Shown in pieces: positions 45,974-55,556 of a stretch of DNA of 64,000 nt. The stretch lies in contig NZ_JAAAMT010000001.1 in the NCBI RefSeq assembly GCF_009905435.1, forward strand, positions 248,001 to 312,000. Direction: 5' to 3'. The stretch is from Pseudomonas sp. R5(2019) (GTDB taxonomy: Bacteria; Pseudomonadota; Gammaproteobacteria; Pseudomonadales; Pseudomonadaceae). The notes under the pieces were generated by a model, which saw only the letters and a list, made by a program, of their open reading frames with translations, ran no database searches and was not told the origin of the DNA. Both the position numbers and the translations under genes were made by a program. Position 1 is the first letter of the stretch. Each line of letters starts with the position of its first letter.

Positions 45974-47152
45974 ATGCGCTTGCTCGACCGCCGTACCTTT
46001 ACCGCCGCACTCCTGTTGCCAGTACTGGCAACGCTCGGCACCCCCGCCTTTGCGGTGCCGATCAACGAGAACCTGGACATTGGCGGGGCGATCCGGGCGC
46101 GGGTTGACTATGACCCGGATCAGGACCTGGAAAAAATCAGTTTCGACACGTTTTTCCTGACCGCCACCTACACCTCCAGCAGCTGGATCGGCGCCACCAA
46201 ATACCGCTTCTACGGGGATGCCTATCCGTTCAAGCACACCAACAAAATCGGTGCCATCTCTTTTCCCGAATATGCCTGGGTGGGCTACAGGTTCAATGAG
46301 TCGCAGCAGGTGCAGGCCGGCCTGAACAAAATACCCTTTGGCTTGCAGCCCTACTTCGGCAGCACCTTTTTCGAGACGCTGGGCAACGTCATCGGCCTGG
46401 AAGACATTCAGGACCTGGGTATCAAGTACATTCAGCACAGTGGCGACTGGAACCTGCAGGCAGGTTATTACCTGCGCCCCATCGATCAGGGCCAGGGCAC
46501 CAGCCGTGGTGGCCGCACCTACTCGACCAGCGTCGCCAAAGCCGACAGTTACGTGGAAAACGGCAGCAATAACCAGGAGCGCGACATTGTCGTCGCACGC
46601 TTGGCACGCAACTTCAAACTGGGCGATTGGCAGTCGGAAATCGGTGTATCAGCGCTGACCTCGACCCTGGAAAACCGCGACACCCATGACAGCGGTCGAC
46701 GCAATGCGCAGGCCGTGCACTACCTGGGCAAGAACGGCCCCTGGGGCGTACAGCTGCAAGCCGCACGCCAGGACATGCAGCCCAGGAACCCGGGCAGCGA
46801 CCAGCTCGTCACCTTCGGCAGCTACGACGCAACCTTCAACGTCGCGGCCAAGGGCAATCTGTATGTGGCCGACCTGAGCTACGACATCGCCGGCAAGTAC
46901 GGCTGGTTCTCCGGCATCAAGCTGTACGGCAACTACAGCGCTTTTGACAAAAGCGAGCAAGGCTTCGACGACTCCGAACGCTTCATCGTCGGCACCTCGT
47001 TCTCACTTCTGGATCTGTGGATCGCCGTTGAATGGCTGCACGGCAAGAACGACCCCTATATCGGTGGCAGCAGCTTCACCCAGAGCCTTGGCGCCGGTGG
47101 CAGCGACCAATGGGAAAACCAGTTGTACGCCAACATCGGCTACTACTTCTAA
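45974..47152 (+). CDS. outer-membrane beta-barrel porin-like protein
   Basis: A 392-residue protein with a signal peptide (TAALLLPVLATLGTPAFA) and many alternating amphipathic strands. It ends in Tyr-Tyr-Phe, the C-terminal aromatic typical of BAM substrates. The strands (SWIGATKYRFYG, YAWVGYRFNESQQVQAG) recall porins of diet-specific operons, but I do not assign a subfamily. AAGGAG stands 8 bases before the ATG at 45974. Placed between the NCS1 permease and hydantoinase genes, it probably admits their substrate across the outer membrane. Confidence 0.8.
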   Translation: MRLLDRRTFTAALLLPVLATLGTPAFAVPINENLDIGGAIRARVDYDPDQDLEKISFDTFFLTATYTSSSWIGATKYRFYGDAYPFKHTNKIGAISFPEYAWVGYRFNESQQVQAGLNKIPFGLQPYFGSTFFETLGNVIGLEDIQDLGIKYIQHSGDWNLQAGYYLRPIDQGQGTSRGGRTYSTSVAKADSYVENGSNNQERDIVVARLARNFKLGDWQSEIGVSALTSTLENRDTHDSGRRNAQAVHYLGKNGPWGVQLQAARQDMQPRNPGSDQLVTFGSYDATFNVAAKGNLYVADLSYDIAGKYGWFSGIKLYGNYSAFDKSEQGFDDSERFIVGTSFSLLDLWIAVEWLHGKNDPYIGGSSFTQSLGAGGSDQWENQLYANIGYYF

Positions 47153-47293
47153 GCCCCCCGACAGTGCTCTGTGAGTCAAAAAACGGTGCACTTTGCGCCA
47201 AGCCATCCACAGGTAGGTGCGCGTAGCTTTGTGTCGTGGGTCAGGCATCCGTCCTGCCCCCCACCTGGATAACAACAAGATTTCTGGTGACCC

Positions 47294-49039
47294 ATGAGTA
47301 CAGTAGATCCGATCACCCTGGCAGTCGTGCGAGGCGCACTTGAAACCGCGCAGCGCGAAATGACCCTGACCCTGGAAAAGACTGGCCGTTCGAGCGTTTT
47401 CAACCTGGCTCACGACTATTCCAACGCCCTCTTCGACCACCTTCCGGAGATGATCCTGCAAGGACAGGACATTCCAATCCACCTGGGATCGCTGATTCCT
47501 GCAATGAAATGCGTCGCCGGCTTCTTCGGTGATGACATCAATGAAGGCGACGTGATCTATCACAACGATCCGGCCTACAAGGGCAGCCATATTCTCGACT
47601 GCTGCATGTACAAACCGGTCTTCTACAAAGGCGAACTGGTGTTCTGGACGGTCTGCAAAGGCCACCTGACCGACATCGGCGGTCCCGTACCCGCCGGCTA
47701 CAACCCGGACGCCAGGGAAATCTACGCCGAAGGCTTGCGTATCCCTCCGGTGAAACTCTGGTCACAAGGCCAGCGTCGTGAAGACGTGATCAACCTGCTG
47801 CTGACCAACATGCGTGCCCGCGCTTACCAGGAGGGCGACCTGAACGCTCAGTATGGCGCGTGCACCGTCGGTGAAAGGCACTTGCTCGAGTTGCTTGACC
47901 GCTACGGCGTGGAGCAGGTTCGGGCGTGCATCGCCGAGTTGAAAGACATGGCTGACCGCCACATGCGCGCATTGCTGCGAGATGTACCCGACGGCTTTTA
48001 CACCGGCACCGCCGTTCTCGAGGACTCGGGTCATGGCCTGGGCGAACTGTCGATCACAGCGCGTGTGGAAATTCGCGGCGATGAAGCCCACGTACTGATC
48101 GAAAGTCCGCCGCAAGTGCCCTACTTCATCAACTCCTACGCCGGCAACTCGGTGTCCGGGGTGTACCTGGGGCTGATGATGTTTGCCCAGGTGCCGCCGC
48201 CGTACAACGAAGGGCTGTATCGCTGCGTGACTGTCGACCTCGGCCCACCGGGCACCTTGTGCAACGCGCAAGAACCGGCACCGCATGTCAACAGCACCAC
48301 GACGCCGATGGAAACCCTCGCCGATGCCGTGCGCCAGGCCCTGGAACAGGCGGCACCGGATCGCGTCACCGCCTCCTGGGGCCACGCCAGCGGGATCAAC
48401 ATTGCCGGCCACGACCCACGCAACGGCAACGACGAATACGTGACCATGGTCCTGGCTTCGATCATCTCCGGTGCCGGTGCGAACAAGGCAATGGACGGCT
48501 GGCCGGCCTGCGGCCCGCTGTGTTGCTTCGGTGCGCTGATGTCCGGCGATATCGAGTTGCTGGAATACTCCTACCCGGTACTCATCCACCGCTACAGCCT
48601 GATGACCGATAGCGGTGGCGCCGGGGAGTTCCGCGGTGGCTCGGGCACCCGCATTGAAATCGAGCCACTGAACCATGCCATGACCGTGGTCGGCTTCGGT
48701 GAAGGTCGACAACTGCCCACCGCCGGCGCGGCTGGCGCGACCAACGTCTTGCTCGAACCCAAGCTTGGCCGGTTGATCCACCGCAAGGTGAACGGCGAAG
48801 AAGACCACTTTACTTACAACGCGCTGCTGACCGCTCAACCGGGTGAACGCGTGATCAACGTCAACCCGGGTGGCGGCGGCTATGGCCACCCGTTTCGACG
48901 CCCCGTCGCCAGCGTGTTGAACGACGTCCTCAACGGCCTGGTTTCGCCAGAAGGCGCACGCCTTGAGTACGGCGTGGTGATCGACAGCAACGGCCTGCTC
49001 GACGAAGCAGAGACCCACGCTCACCGCGTCATGCATTAA
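47294..49039 (+). CDS. hyuB: hydantoinase B/oxoprolinase family protein
   Basis: Large HyuB-type subunit (581 residues) of an ATP-dependent hydantoinase/5-oxoprolinase/caprolactamase/acetone-carboxylase-like enzyme. Family features: ITLAVVRGALETAQREMTLT at the start, DVIYHNDPAYKGSHILD, GGAGEFRGGSGTRIE and the closing NVNPGGGGYGHPF. It opens a cyclic amide together with HyuA, whose gene begins 38 bases downstream. The exact substrate (N-methylhydantoin, oxoproline, lactam) cannot be read. Confidence 0.93.
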   Translation: MSTVDPITLAVVRGALETAQREMTLTLEKTGRSSVFNLAHDYSNALFDHLPEMILQGQDIPIHLGSLIPAMKCVAGFFGDDINEGDVIYHNDPAYKGSHILDCCMYKPVFYKGELVFWTVCKGHLTDIGGPVPAGYNPDAREIYAEGLRIPPVKLWSQGQRREDVINLLLTNMRARAYQEGDLNAQYGACTVGERHLLELLDRYGVEQVRACIAELKDMADRHMRALLRDVPDGFYTGTAVLEDSGHGLGELSITARVEIRGDEAHVLIESPPQVPYFINSYAGNSVSGVYLGLMMFAQVPPPYNEGLYRCVTVDLGPPGTLCNAQEPAPHVNSTTTPMETLADAVRQALEQAAPDRVTASWGHASGINIAGHDPRNGNDEYVTMVLASIISGAGANKAMDGWPACGPLCCFGALMSGDIELLEYSYPVLIHRYSLMTDSGGAGEFRGGSGTRIEIEPLNHAMTVVGFGEGRQLPTAGAAGATNVLLEPKLGRLIHRKVNGEEDHFTYNALLTAQPGERVINVNPGGGGYGHPFRRPVASVLNDVLNGLVSPEGARLEYGVVIDSNGLLDEAETHAHRVMH

Positions 49040-49077
49040 TCAAGCCCAGCCCCTCAGAGCAACCAGAGACTCACACC

Positions 49078-51168
49078 ATGATCAAGCAGCAATATCGTCT
49101 GGGCATCGACGCCGGCGGCACCTTCACCGATTTCATCCTCGCTGATCGCAACGGCAACGTGCAGTTGTTCAAGGCACCGTCGACGCCCCACGACGGCACC
49201 ATCGCCATCCGTAACGGGCTGGCGCAGATTGCCGATGCCATCGGCCGCACCCCAGCGCAGATCATTGCCGACTGCGACCTGTGCATCAACGGCACCACCG
49301 TGGCCCTCAACGCATTGATCGAAAAAACCGGCGTCAAAGTCGGCCTGTTGTGCACCGACGGCCATGAAGACAGCCTGGAAATCCGCCTGGGTCACAAGGA
49401 AGACGGGCATCGCTACGATGCCAGCTACCCACCGGCCTACATGCTGGTACCGCGCCATCTGCGTCGCCCGATCGGCGGCCGGATCATCAGTGATGGCAGC
49501 GTACATAGCCCGCTTGATGAAGACGCGATTGCCCAGGCGATCGAGTACTTCCGCGAGCAGGATGTCAAAGCGGTGGCGATTTCTTTCGTCTGGTCAGTGC
49601 GTAACCCGAGCCACGAACAACGCGCCGCCGAGATGGTGCGCGCAGCATTGCCCGGGGTGTTCGTCTGTACCGGCAATGAAGTGTTCCCGCAAATCCGCGA
49701 ATACACCCGTACCTCGACCACCGTGGTCAACGCGTACCTGAGCCCGGTGATGGGCCGCTACATCGAACGTATCGATGCGCTGTTCGAGGAACTCGGCGCG
49801 CAGCAGCCCACTCGCTACTTCCAGTCCAATGGCGGCCTGGCGCCGGGCGCGGTGATGCGCGAACGCGCGGTCAATGCGATCAACTCGGGCCCGGCTTCCG
49901 CACCGCAAGCCGGATTGTGCGTCGCCCAGCCGTTTGGTATCGACAACGTGATCACCGTGGACATGGGCGGCACCTCGTTCGACATCACGTTGAGCAAGTC
50001 CGGGCGCACCAACTTCAGCAAGGACACGGACTTTTTGCGCTATCGCATCGGCGTGCCGATGATTCAGGTGGAAACCCTCGGTGCCGGTGGTGGCTCGATT
50101 GCCTATCTGGACGACTTTGGCATGCTGCAAGTCGGCCCGCGCAGTGCCGGCGCCAACCCGGGGCCGGTGTGCTATGGCAAGGGCGGCGTCGAGCCAACCG
50201 TCACCGACGCTAACCTGGCCCTCGGCTACCTGGCTGACGGCGCACTGCTGGGCGGCAGTATTCGTCTCAATCGCCAGGGGGCCATTGAAGCCATTCGCAG
50301 CACAATTGCTGAGCCCTTGGGGATCAGCGTCGAACGTGCGGCCATCGGCATCATCACCCTGGTCAACCTGAACATGGTCAGCGGTATCCGTCGGGTGTCG
50401 GTCGAGCGCGGTTATGACCCCCGCGACTTCGCCCTGATCGGCGCCGGTGGTGCAGCCGGCATGCACGTCATGCGCCTGGCCGAAGAGATCGGCAGCAAGG
50501 TGGTGCTGATCCCTAAAGTGGCTTCCGGGCTGTGCGCCTTTGGCCAGATTCTCTCGGACATCCGCTACGATCAGTTGACCACGCTGCCCATGCGCCTGGA
50601 CGACGAACAGGTCAACCTGCCGTTGCTCAACCAGACCTTGCGCGAGCTGCGTGAGCGCGGCATGAACAACCTGCGCGACGATGGTTTCAGTGCCGGCAAC
50701 AACGTTGAGTGCCTGTATAACCTGGAAATCCGCTACCTCGGCCAGGTTCACGAATGCAGCGTCGAGCTGGCCTGCGATCAACTGGATCAAAAGGGCCTGG
50801 TAGCCCTGCGCGAGGCGTTCCATCAACGGCACAAGGCGCTGTTTTCCTACAGCGAACCTGAAAGCCCGGCGGAACTGGTCAACCTCGAATGCTCGGTGAT
50901 CGCACGCCTGCAACGTCCGCCGATGCCGGAACTGTCGCTCCCATCCGAAGGCACCCCGGCCAGACCGGTCGGTCGCCGGCCAATGCTGTTCAACACCCAG
51001 GACAACTGGCAAGACACCCCGGTCTACAACGGTGATCGGCTGCAGGCCGGGCAAACCGTTCAAGGCCCTTGTGTGATCGAGGAAGCGACCACCAACATCG
51101 TCGTCCCACCTGGCTGGCAAGCCACCCTGGCGCCGTCGGCCACCTACCGCCTGACGCCCAATGATTGA
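49078..51168 (+). CDS. hyuA: hydantoinase A/oxoprolinase family protein
   Basis: HyuA-type ATP-binding subunit (696 residues). ASKHA-fold motifs are visible: LGIDAGGTFTDFILAD at 8-23, INGTTVALNALIEKTG, DMGGTSFDITLSKSG and GAGGAAGMHVMRLAEEIG. It phosphorylates the cyclic amide for hydrolysis with HyuB. The gene order B then A, with permease and porin in front and an AraC regulator behind, forms a self-contained utilisation unit. Confidence 0.93.
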   Translation: MIKQQYRLGIDAGGTFTDFILADRNGNVQLFKAPSTPHDGTIAIRNGLAQIADAIGRTPAQIIADCDLCINGTTVALNALIEKTGVKVGLLCTDGHEDSLEIRLGHKEDGHRYDASYPPAYMLVPRHLRRPIGGRIISDGSVHSPLDEDAIAQAIEYFREQDVKAVAISFVWSVRNPSHEQRAAEMVRAALPGVFVCTGNEVFPQIREYTRTSTTVVNAYLSPVMGRYIERIDALFEELGAQQPTRYFQSNGGLAPGAVMRERAVNAINSGPASAPQAGLCVAQPFGIDNVITVDMGGTSFDITLSKSGRTNFSKDTDFLRYRIGVPMIQVETLGAGGGSIAYLDDFGMLQVGPRSAGANPGPVCYGKGGVEPTVTDANLALGYLADGALLGGSIRLNRQGAIEAIRSTIAEPLGISVERAAIGIITLVNLNMVSGIRRVSVERGYDPRDFALIGAGGAAGMHVMRLAEEIGSKVVLIPKVASGLCAFGQILSDIRYDQLTTLPMRLDDEQVNLPLLNQTLRELRERGMNNLRDDGFSAGNNVECLYNLEIRYLGQVHECSVELACDQLDQKGLVALREAFHQRHKALFSYSEPESPAELVNLECSVIARLQRPPMPELSLPSEGTPARPVGRRPMLFNTQDNWQDTPVYNGDRLQAGQTVQGPCVIEEATTNIVVPPGWQATLAPSATYRLTPND

Positions 51169-51202
51169 CCCCTGGTAAGCATTGGCAAATGATGCAAAAA
51201 GC

Positions 51203-51229
51203 GGCGCCGCCGGTTTATCCGCCGGCGCC
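51203..51229. repeat. GC-rich hairpin between hyuA and the AraC gene
   Basis: CGGCGCCG repeated as an inverted pair around a short AT-rich loop, 35 bases after the hyuA stop. There is no T-run, so it is at best a weak terminator or an mRNA-stabilising hairpin. Confidence 0.35.
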
Positions 51230-51276
51230 GTCCTCAATATAAAAAAGCTCACAATAAAAAAGCATGAGGCGTGGCC

Positions 51277-52251
51277 ATGGCAAACAAACTCTCCACCCGT
51301 TATTGGTCCGACAGTGAATGCCAGCCACGCTGGGCCGAAGCGATCGGCAGTGCCTATTTCCCTCTGTCCCTGGAGTTTGCGCCAAGCACCCGTTTCAGTG
51401 GCAGCCTGCAGATCTGGGAAACCAACAGCACGTCCCTGACCTTGTCACGCCTGCGCTCGAGCCAGCTCGGCTATTCGCGCAGCAAAGCCCAGGTCAGCGA
51501 AGACCGCGAAGCCTGCTACCTGGTCACCGTACCGCGTCGTAGCGAAGTCCATTTCGAGCAGGACGGCCGAGAACTGCATTGCCGGCCCGGCGGGTTCATC
51601 TTCGAGCGTGGCGATGCGCCCTACCGCTTTCACTATGCCTGCGACAACGACCTCTGGGTGTTCAAGCTGCCCGAGCGCGCGCTGCATGGAGAACTTCGCG
51701 GAGCCGAACGCTATACACGCTTCTGTTTCGATGCCAAGCGAGGCGTCGGCCGGATATTCGTCGACCAGTTGGCGATGTGTGCCGCACGCTTCGACGAATG
51801 CGACAATACCGCCCGCCATATGCTGCTGGAGCAGGCCCTCTCGACCTTATTGATGGCCCTGCGCAATGATGAACGGGTGCTCAACAGCGAAAGTTCGAAC
51901 CTGGCCGCCTTGCATCTGCAGCGCATAGAGCACTATGTCGAGCAACAGCTGGGCAATCCCGACCTCGCCCCGCAATTGATTGCTGACGCCTGCGGCCTTT
52001 CAGTGCGTTACTTGCACAAACTCTTCGCCACCACACCCTACAGCCTCGGCGAGTGGATTCGCCTAAGGCGCCTTGAGGCCGTCAACCGAGTCCTGCACGA
52101 ACCCAACTGCCACCTGTCGATTGGGGAATTGGCCATGCGCTGGGGATTCAGCGATCAGACACAGTTTGCCCGAAGCTTCCGACAGCACTTCGGCTTCACC
52201 GCCCGGGAGGCGCGCGCCGGCGCTGTTCGCTCGGCGAGTCAATCAGGATAA
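51277..52251 (+). CDS. AraC-family transcriptional regulator
   Basis: A 324-residue regulator. The N-terminal cupin-like sensing domain of the AraC_binding_2 type (ACYLVTVPRRSEVHFEQDGR) is followed by two C-terminal helix-turn-helix units from about residue 220 (LIADACGLSVRYLHKLFATT and IGELAMRWGFSDQTQFARSF). It lies 108 bases after hyuA, same strand, and is the likely activator of the permease-porin-hydantoinase unit. The ATG at 51277, with GAGG 7 bases upstream, is preferred to the GTG at 51271. Confidence 0.92.
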   Translation: MANKLSTRYWSDSECQPRWAEAIGSAYFPLSLEFAPSTRFSGSLQIWETNSTSLTLSRLRSSQLGYSRSKAQVSEDREACYLVTVPRRSEVHFEQDGRELHCRPGGFIFERGDAPYRFHYACDNDLWVFKLPERALHGELRGAERYTRFCFDAKRGVGRIFVDQLAMCAARFDECDNTARHMLLEQALSTLLMALRNDERVLNSESSNLAALHLQRIEHYVEQQLGNPDLAPQLIADACGLSVRYLHKLFATTPYSLGEWIRLRRLEAVNRVLHEPNCHLSIGELAMRWGFSDQTQFARSFRQHFGFTAREARAGAVRSASQSG

Positions 52252-52256
52252 ATGAC

Positions 52257-52499
52257 TTACGAGAAGGTAAGCCGATCGTCAAGGCGCTGTACCGTTACCG
52301 GAATCTGCTTGCCGGCTGCGTCATAAGCCCAGGCACCGCTGATTTTTTCCGCTTTGAACGGATTGTCCTCCGCCCCATGACCGTAGATAACTTCTATGTT
52401 GCCTCGGCGCTGCTCAGTCCATAGGCCGTGCGCATGAGCCTGCCCAACTAACAGGACAGCACACACGCTTGCCAGGAGGAAAGGTTTGTGAAATTTCAT
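52257..52499 (-). pseudogene. DUF4198 protein, C-terminally truncated
   Basis: Eighty residues: signal peptide (MKFHKPFLLASVCAVLLVGQAHA), then HGLWTEQRRGNIEVIYGHGA, the mature N-terminus of DUF4198/NikM-like periplasmic metal-uptake proteins. The family is about 240-270 residues; here the frame stops soon after PVTVQRLDDRLTF, 5 bases from the AraC stop. The 3' two-thirds have been lost at this junction. It follows the TonB receptor on the same strand, as family members often do. The ATG at 52499 is chosen for its AAGGA site; 52508 is an alternative. Confidence 0.75.
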
Positions 52500-52516
52500 G
52501 GGATACATCCTTATTA

Positions 52517-54622
52517 TTAGAGGTTGAGAGTAAGGCTCAGGCTGACGTTGCGCGGATCGCCGGGTATGACCCAGGTGCTGTTGTAGGCGCGCTCGTAATA
52601 CTTGCGGTCAAAGAGGTTGTTCAGGTTCAAACCGACCGTTATAGCGTCGCTGGCCTTGTAATGAGCGAGCAGATCGACCGTGTTGTAGGCAGGCACTTCA
52701 AAGTCGCTACCTGTCTGACCGGAGCGGTCGCCAACATAGTTGGCCGCCGCTCCGAAATCCGAACCGCGCAGGGGGCCGTTCTGAAATTCGTACACCGCCA
52801 TCAGGCTGCCGCTATGGCGGGCGATGCCAAGCAGGTCGCTGCCCTCAGGTATAGATTTGTCGCCCTTGGTGACTTGCGCATCGATATAGGCATAGGCACC
52901 GATGATGCGTACGGCATCGGTCAATTGTCCACTCAATTGCATATCCAGGCCCTGACTCCGAGCCTTGCCGGCAGCGATGCTATTGCCGTTGGCATCGGTG
53001 GTCAGCACGTTCTCTTTGTCGATATGGAACAAAGCGATTGTGCCGCCGACACGACGGTCGAGCAGATCGAGTTTTAGGCCCGTTTCGTAGCCAATACCCT
53101 TCTCCGGCTTGAACACTTGGCCTTGGTTACCGATGCTGTTGGGGCGGAATGAAGTGGACGCGTTAGCGAATACACCCACCTGCGGTGTTAGCTGATAGAG
53201 CAGACCGAAACGCGGGTTGGCAACGTCCTTCTCCTGTTTGTTACTGACCCGGGTGGTGCGATTGAGCGACGTTTGTTCGAAATGCTCGAAGCGCACACCC
53301 ACCAGGCCGCGCAGGCGCTCGGTAAAAACAATCTGATCTTGCAGATTAAGGGCATGACTTTCAGTGTGCTCATGAAAGTCATTGGGGTTGACGATGGCTG
53401 GCTTGGGCTGCCCATACACCGGATTGTAGATGTCCAGACCATACCCAAGAGAGGTCGCGCTCTGCGGGTATTTCTGGCTGTTACGGTAGTTCTCGTATTC
53501 CAGCCCGAACAACGTTTGGTGTTGCCAACTTCCTGTCTCGAAGGTGCCGTGCAATTCGGCCTGGGTGATGTTGTCATTCCACTCGAAACTGCGATCTCGA
53601 TAGAAACGCGTCACCCTGTTACCCATCAGGCGCTGGGTTTCAGAACTCTCGCCTTTCAGCGTGCCTTGGGTGTAATGGTTCGCCAGACGCACCTTCCAGG
53701 CATCGTTCAAGTAGTGCTCAAGCGCAAGGTCCAGGGTCTGGTTGTCATTCCTGATTTCGCCGTCGTTGGGTTCGCCAAGGAACGTGGAGCGCTTCACCGA
53801 TCCAAGCTCGCCATTGACGGCCGGTATACCGCGATCAAATACCGATTCAGTGCGCGAAAACTCGCTGTCAAGGAGCAAGCGTGTATCGGGGGCGAGCTGC
53901 CAGCTCAACGACGGGCTGACGATCTTCCGCTGGTTGCCGACATAGTCACGAAAGCTATTGTTGTCCTCTACTGCCAGGTTGACCCTGGACAGCAGACTGC
54001 CGTCCTCGGTGAGTGGTGTGTTGACGTCAACGCTGCTGCGGTAGCGGTCCCAACTTCCGGCGCTGGCCTTGAATTCGCTGAAAGATACCGGCTGCGGCCG
54101 TTTGCTGACAATGTTGATCATCCCACCCGGGTCACCACGGCCGTACAGACTGGCAGCCGGACCTTTGAGCACTTCGATGCGTTCTATTCCCGATGCATCC
54201 GGTGCGCTGTAGCTGCCGCGGTTTACTGCGAACCCGTTTTTATAGAGTTCGCCGGTAGTGAAGCCACGCACGCTGTAGTTGAGAAAGGTCAGGCCACCAA
54301 AGTTGTTCTGCCTGGCTACCCCGCCAGCGAAATCCAATGCTCGATCAATACGGGTAGCGTTCAGGTCTTCTAACACCTGAGCAGGCACAACGCTGATGCT
54401 TTGCGGTGTATCGCGGATGTCGGTATCGGTCTTGGTAGCTGTCGCCGAACGGGTCGCCCGATAGCCAGATACTCGGCTGTCGGCAACTTCATGAATCTGG
54501 TTGGTCGAAACTTCAATGGGTTCCAGGGTAAACGCGGTGCTCTGTTTTTCCATGGCACATGCGATTTCGCTAACCAGGCCAAATGTCAGAGCGCCAATAG
54601 AGGCGAGAGTAGTCGATTTCAT
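52517..54622 (-). CDS. TonB-dependent outer-membrane receptor
   Basis: A 701-residue gated barrel. After a signal peptide comes a TonB-box-like LEPIEVSTN, the plug domain (DTPQSISVVPAQVLEDLN, IERIEVLKGPAASLYGRGDPGG), and the barrel ending in VSLSLTLNL. The plug motifs resemble siderophore receptors (FhuA/FpvA type). Neighbours argue for a metal other than iron: a DUF4198 remnant follows, and a DUF1826 gene with a Zur-like site precedes. Zinc or nickel chelate uptake is therefore possible. The call as receptor is firm; the ligand is inferred. Confidence 0.93.
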   Translation of the reverse strand: MKSTTLASIGALTFGLVSEIACAMEKQSTAFTLEPIEVSTNQIHEVADSRVSGYRATRSATATKTDTDIRDTPQSISVVPAQVLEDLNATRIDRALDFAGGVARQNNFGGLTFLNYSVRGFTTGELYKNGFAVNRGSYSAPDASGIERIEVLKGPAASLYGRGDPGGMINIVSKRPQPVSFSEFKASAGSWDRYRSSVDVNTPLTEDGSLLSRVNLAVEDNNSFRDYVGNQRKIVSPSLSWQLAPDTRLLLDSEFSRTESVFDRGIPAVNGELGSVKRSTFLGEPNDGEIRNDNQTLDLALEHYLNDAWKVRLANHYTQGTLKGESSETQRLMGNRVTRFYRDRSFEWNDNITQAELHGTFETGSWQHQTLFGLEYENYRNSQKYPQSATSLGYGLDIYNPVYGQPKPAIVNPNDFHEHTESHALNLQDQIVFTERLRGLVGVRFEHFEQTSLNRTTRVSNKQEKDVANPRFGLLYQLTPQVGVFANASTSFRPNSIGNQGQVFKPEKGIGYETGLKLDLLDRRVGGTIALFHIDKENVLTTDANGNSIAAGKARSQGLDMQLSGQLTDAVRIIGAYAYIDAQVTKGDKSIPEGSDLLGIARHSGSLMAVYEFQNGPLRGSDFGAAANYVGDRSGQTGSDFEVPAYNTVDLLAHYKASDAITVGLNLNNLFDRKYYERAYNSTWVIPGDPRNVSLSLTLNL

Positions 54623-54737
54623 TCTTCTGTCTGTTCAAGTTTTATTGTCGGCACTCACAGCACGGCACGACCTGACTATGGGTGGCCGTGAAGGAAGTCG
54701 TAGTTGAGGTGCCGAGGAAATGTTGTTGAAATCCGTC

Positions 54738-55394
54738 TCAGCTCAACCAGTCCAGGGTCAAGATCAAGCGGCGCATGCCCTCTGGTGGTTGTGGCGAGCG
54801 GTGGATGATTCCAGCGCCTTCGTTACCCAGCCATTTCTCACCCTTCAGCAGGGCTACATCACCAGGTCGCAACGGGTGAATCAATGCAGGGTCGTGGGGT
54901 TCGGCGGTGGGGTCACCCAACCTCGATCGGGACATACCCCCCTCGCTCAGCCACTCGCTTGCCAGGCCGGCATATGTCGTGATCAATCGGACTGGAACAT
55001 GGTCAACATGAAAACGTGGGCACATGCTTCGATCCAGTGCTCGCAGCCGAACACCAACGCGCCGCACACCCAGCAGGCAGCCATAGGCACCGACCAGCCC
55101 GGAAACGTCCGCAAGGAACTGCTGATAACCGTCCAGGCTGCTGTAGGCGCGCGCAAGCTGACTCAGGTCCGGCTCGATCTCATCGTTCAGCTCAAGCATG
55201 AAGCTTTCCGATAGTGGCTCTCGGATATTCAGAAGAGTCTCAGCAAAGCATTCGATCGGATGAGACAGCGCTCTCTGCCAGACGGCTAGATTCACCTCAT
55301 CGAGTAGTACCTCAGTCAAAGTAATCGGGTTCGCTCCCATTACTTGGCGGGGAAAAGAATTAAACCTAGGGGCCAACATCACGCTGTACCTCAT
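54738..55394 (-). CDS. DUF1826 family protein
   Basis: About 218 residues of the DUF1826 family (EVNLAVWQRAL, MCPRFHVDHVPVRLITTYAG, KGEKWLGNEGAGIIHRSP). The HVDxVPVRL and HRSP segments recall 2OG-Fe-oxygenase-like metal ligands, though activity is unknown. Such genes are known to cluster with Zur-regulated COG0523 and zinc-uptake genes. The start is uncertain: 55394 lacks a good ribosome-binding site, and the Met at 55340 (MGANPITLTEVLLDEVN) is an alternative. It is 115 bases upstream of the TonB receptor and probably co-regulated with it. Confidence 0.8.
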   Translation of the reverse strand: MRYSVMLAPRFNSFPRQVMGANPITLTEVLLDEVNLAVWQRALSHPIECFAETLLNIREPLSESFMLELNDEIEPDLSQLARAYSSLDGYQQFLADVSGLVGAYGCLLGVRRVGVRLRALDRSMCPRFHVDHVPVRLITTYAGLASEWLSEGGMSRSRLGDPTAEPHDPALIHPLRPGDVALLKGEKWLGNEGAGIIHRSPQPPEGMRRLILTLDWLS

Positions 55395-55515
55395 CTAACT
55401 TGGCAAAGACGACGGACGTACTGACCCAGTCCAACGCCCTAACCTCTGCGGCGTGGGCAGTGACATCGGGCAAAGTCAGTGCATTCGTCGACGGTTTCAG
55501 GTTGAAACAAAAGAT

Positions 55516-55532
55516 ATGCTATATCATAACAT
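55516..55532. promoter_or_regulatory. Zur-box-like palindrome
   Basis: ATGCTAT-ATC-ATAACAT, an inverted repeat with 7-base arms and one mismatch, 122 bases upstream of the DUF1826 start. The known gamma-proteobacterial Zur box has an ATGTTAT...ATAACAT core of the same design. Together with DUF1826 and the receptor it suggests zinc-responsive control. Confidence 0.5.
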
Positions 55533-55556
55533 TGTATTTCAACATCATTTTTCTGG

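Noticed and set aside
51203-51229. Intrinsic terminator after hyuA
   Set aside because: The hairpin is stable, but no T-run follows on either strand at the right distance; kept only as a hairpin.
49594-51252. 552-codon open frame antisense to hyuA
   Set aside because: Shadow of a well-supported hydantoinase gene; composition is skewed to His, Gln, Arg and Val as expected for an antisense frame.
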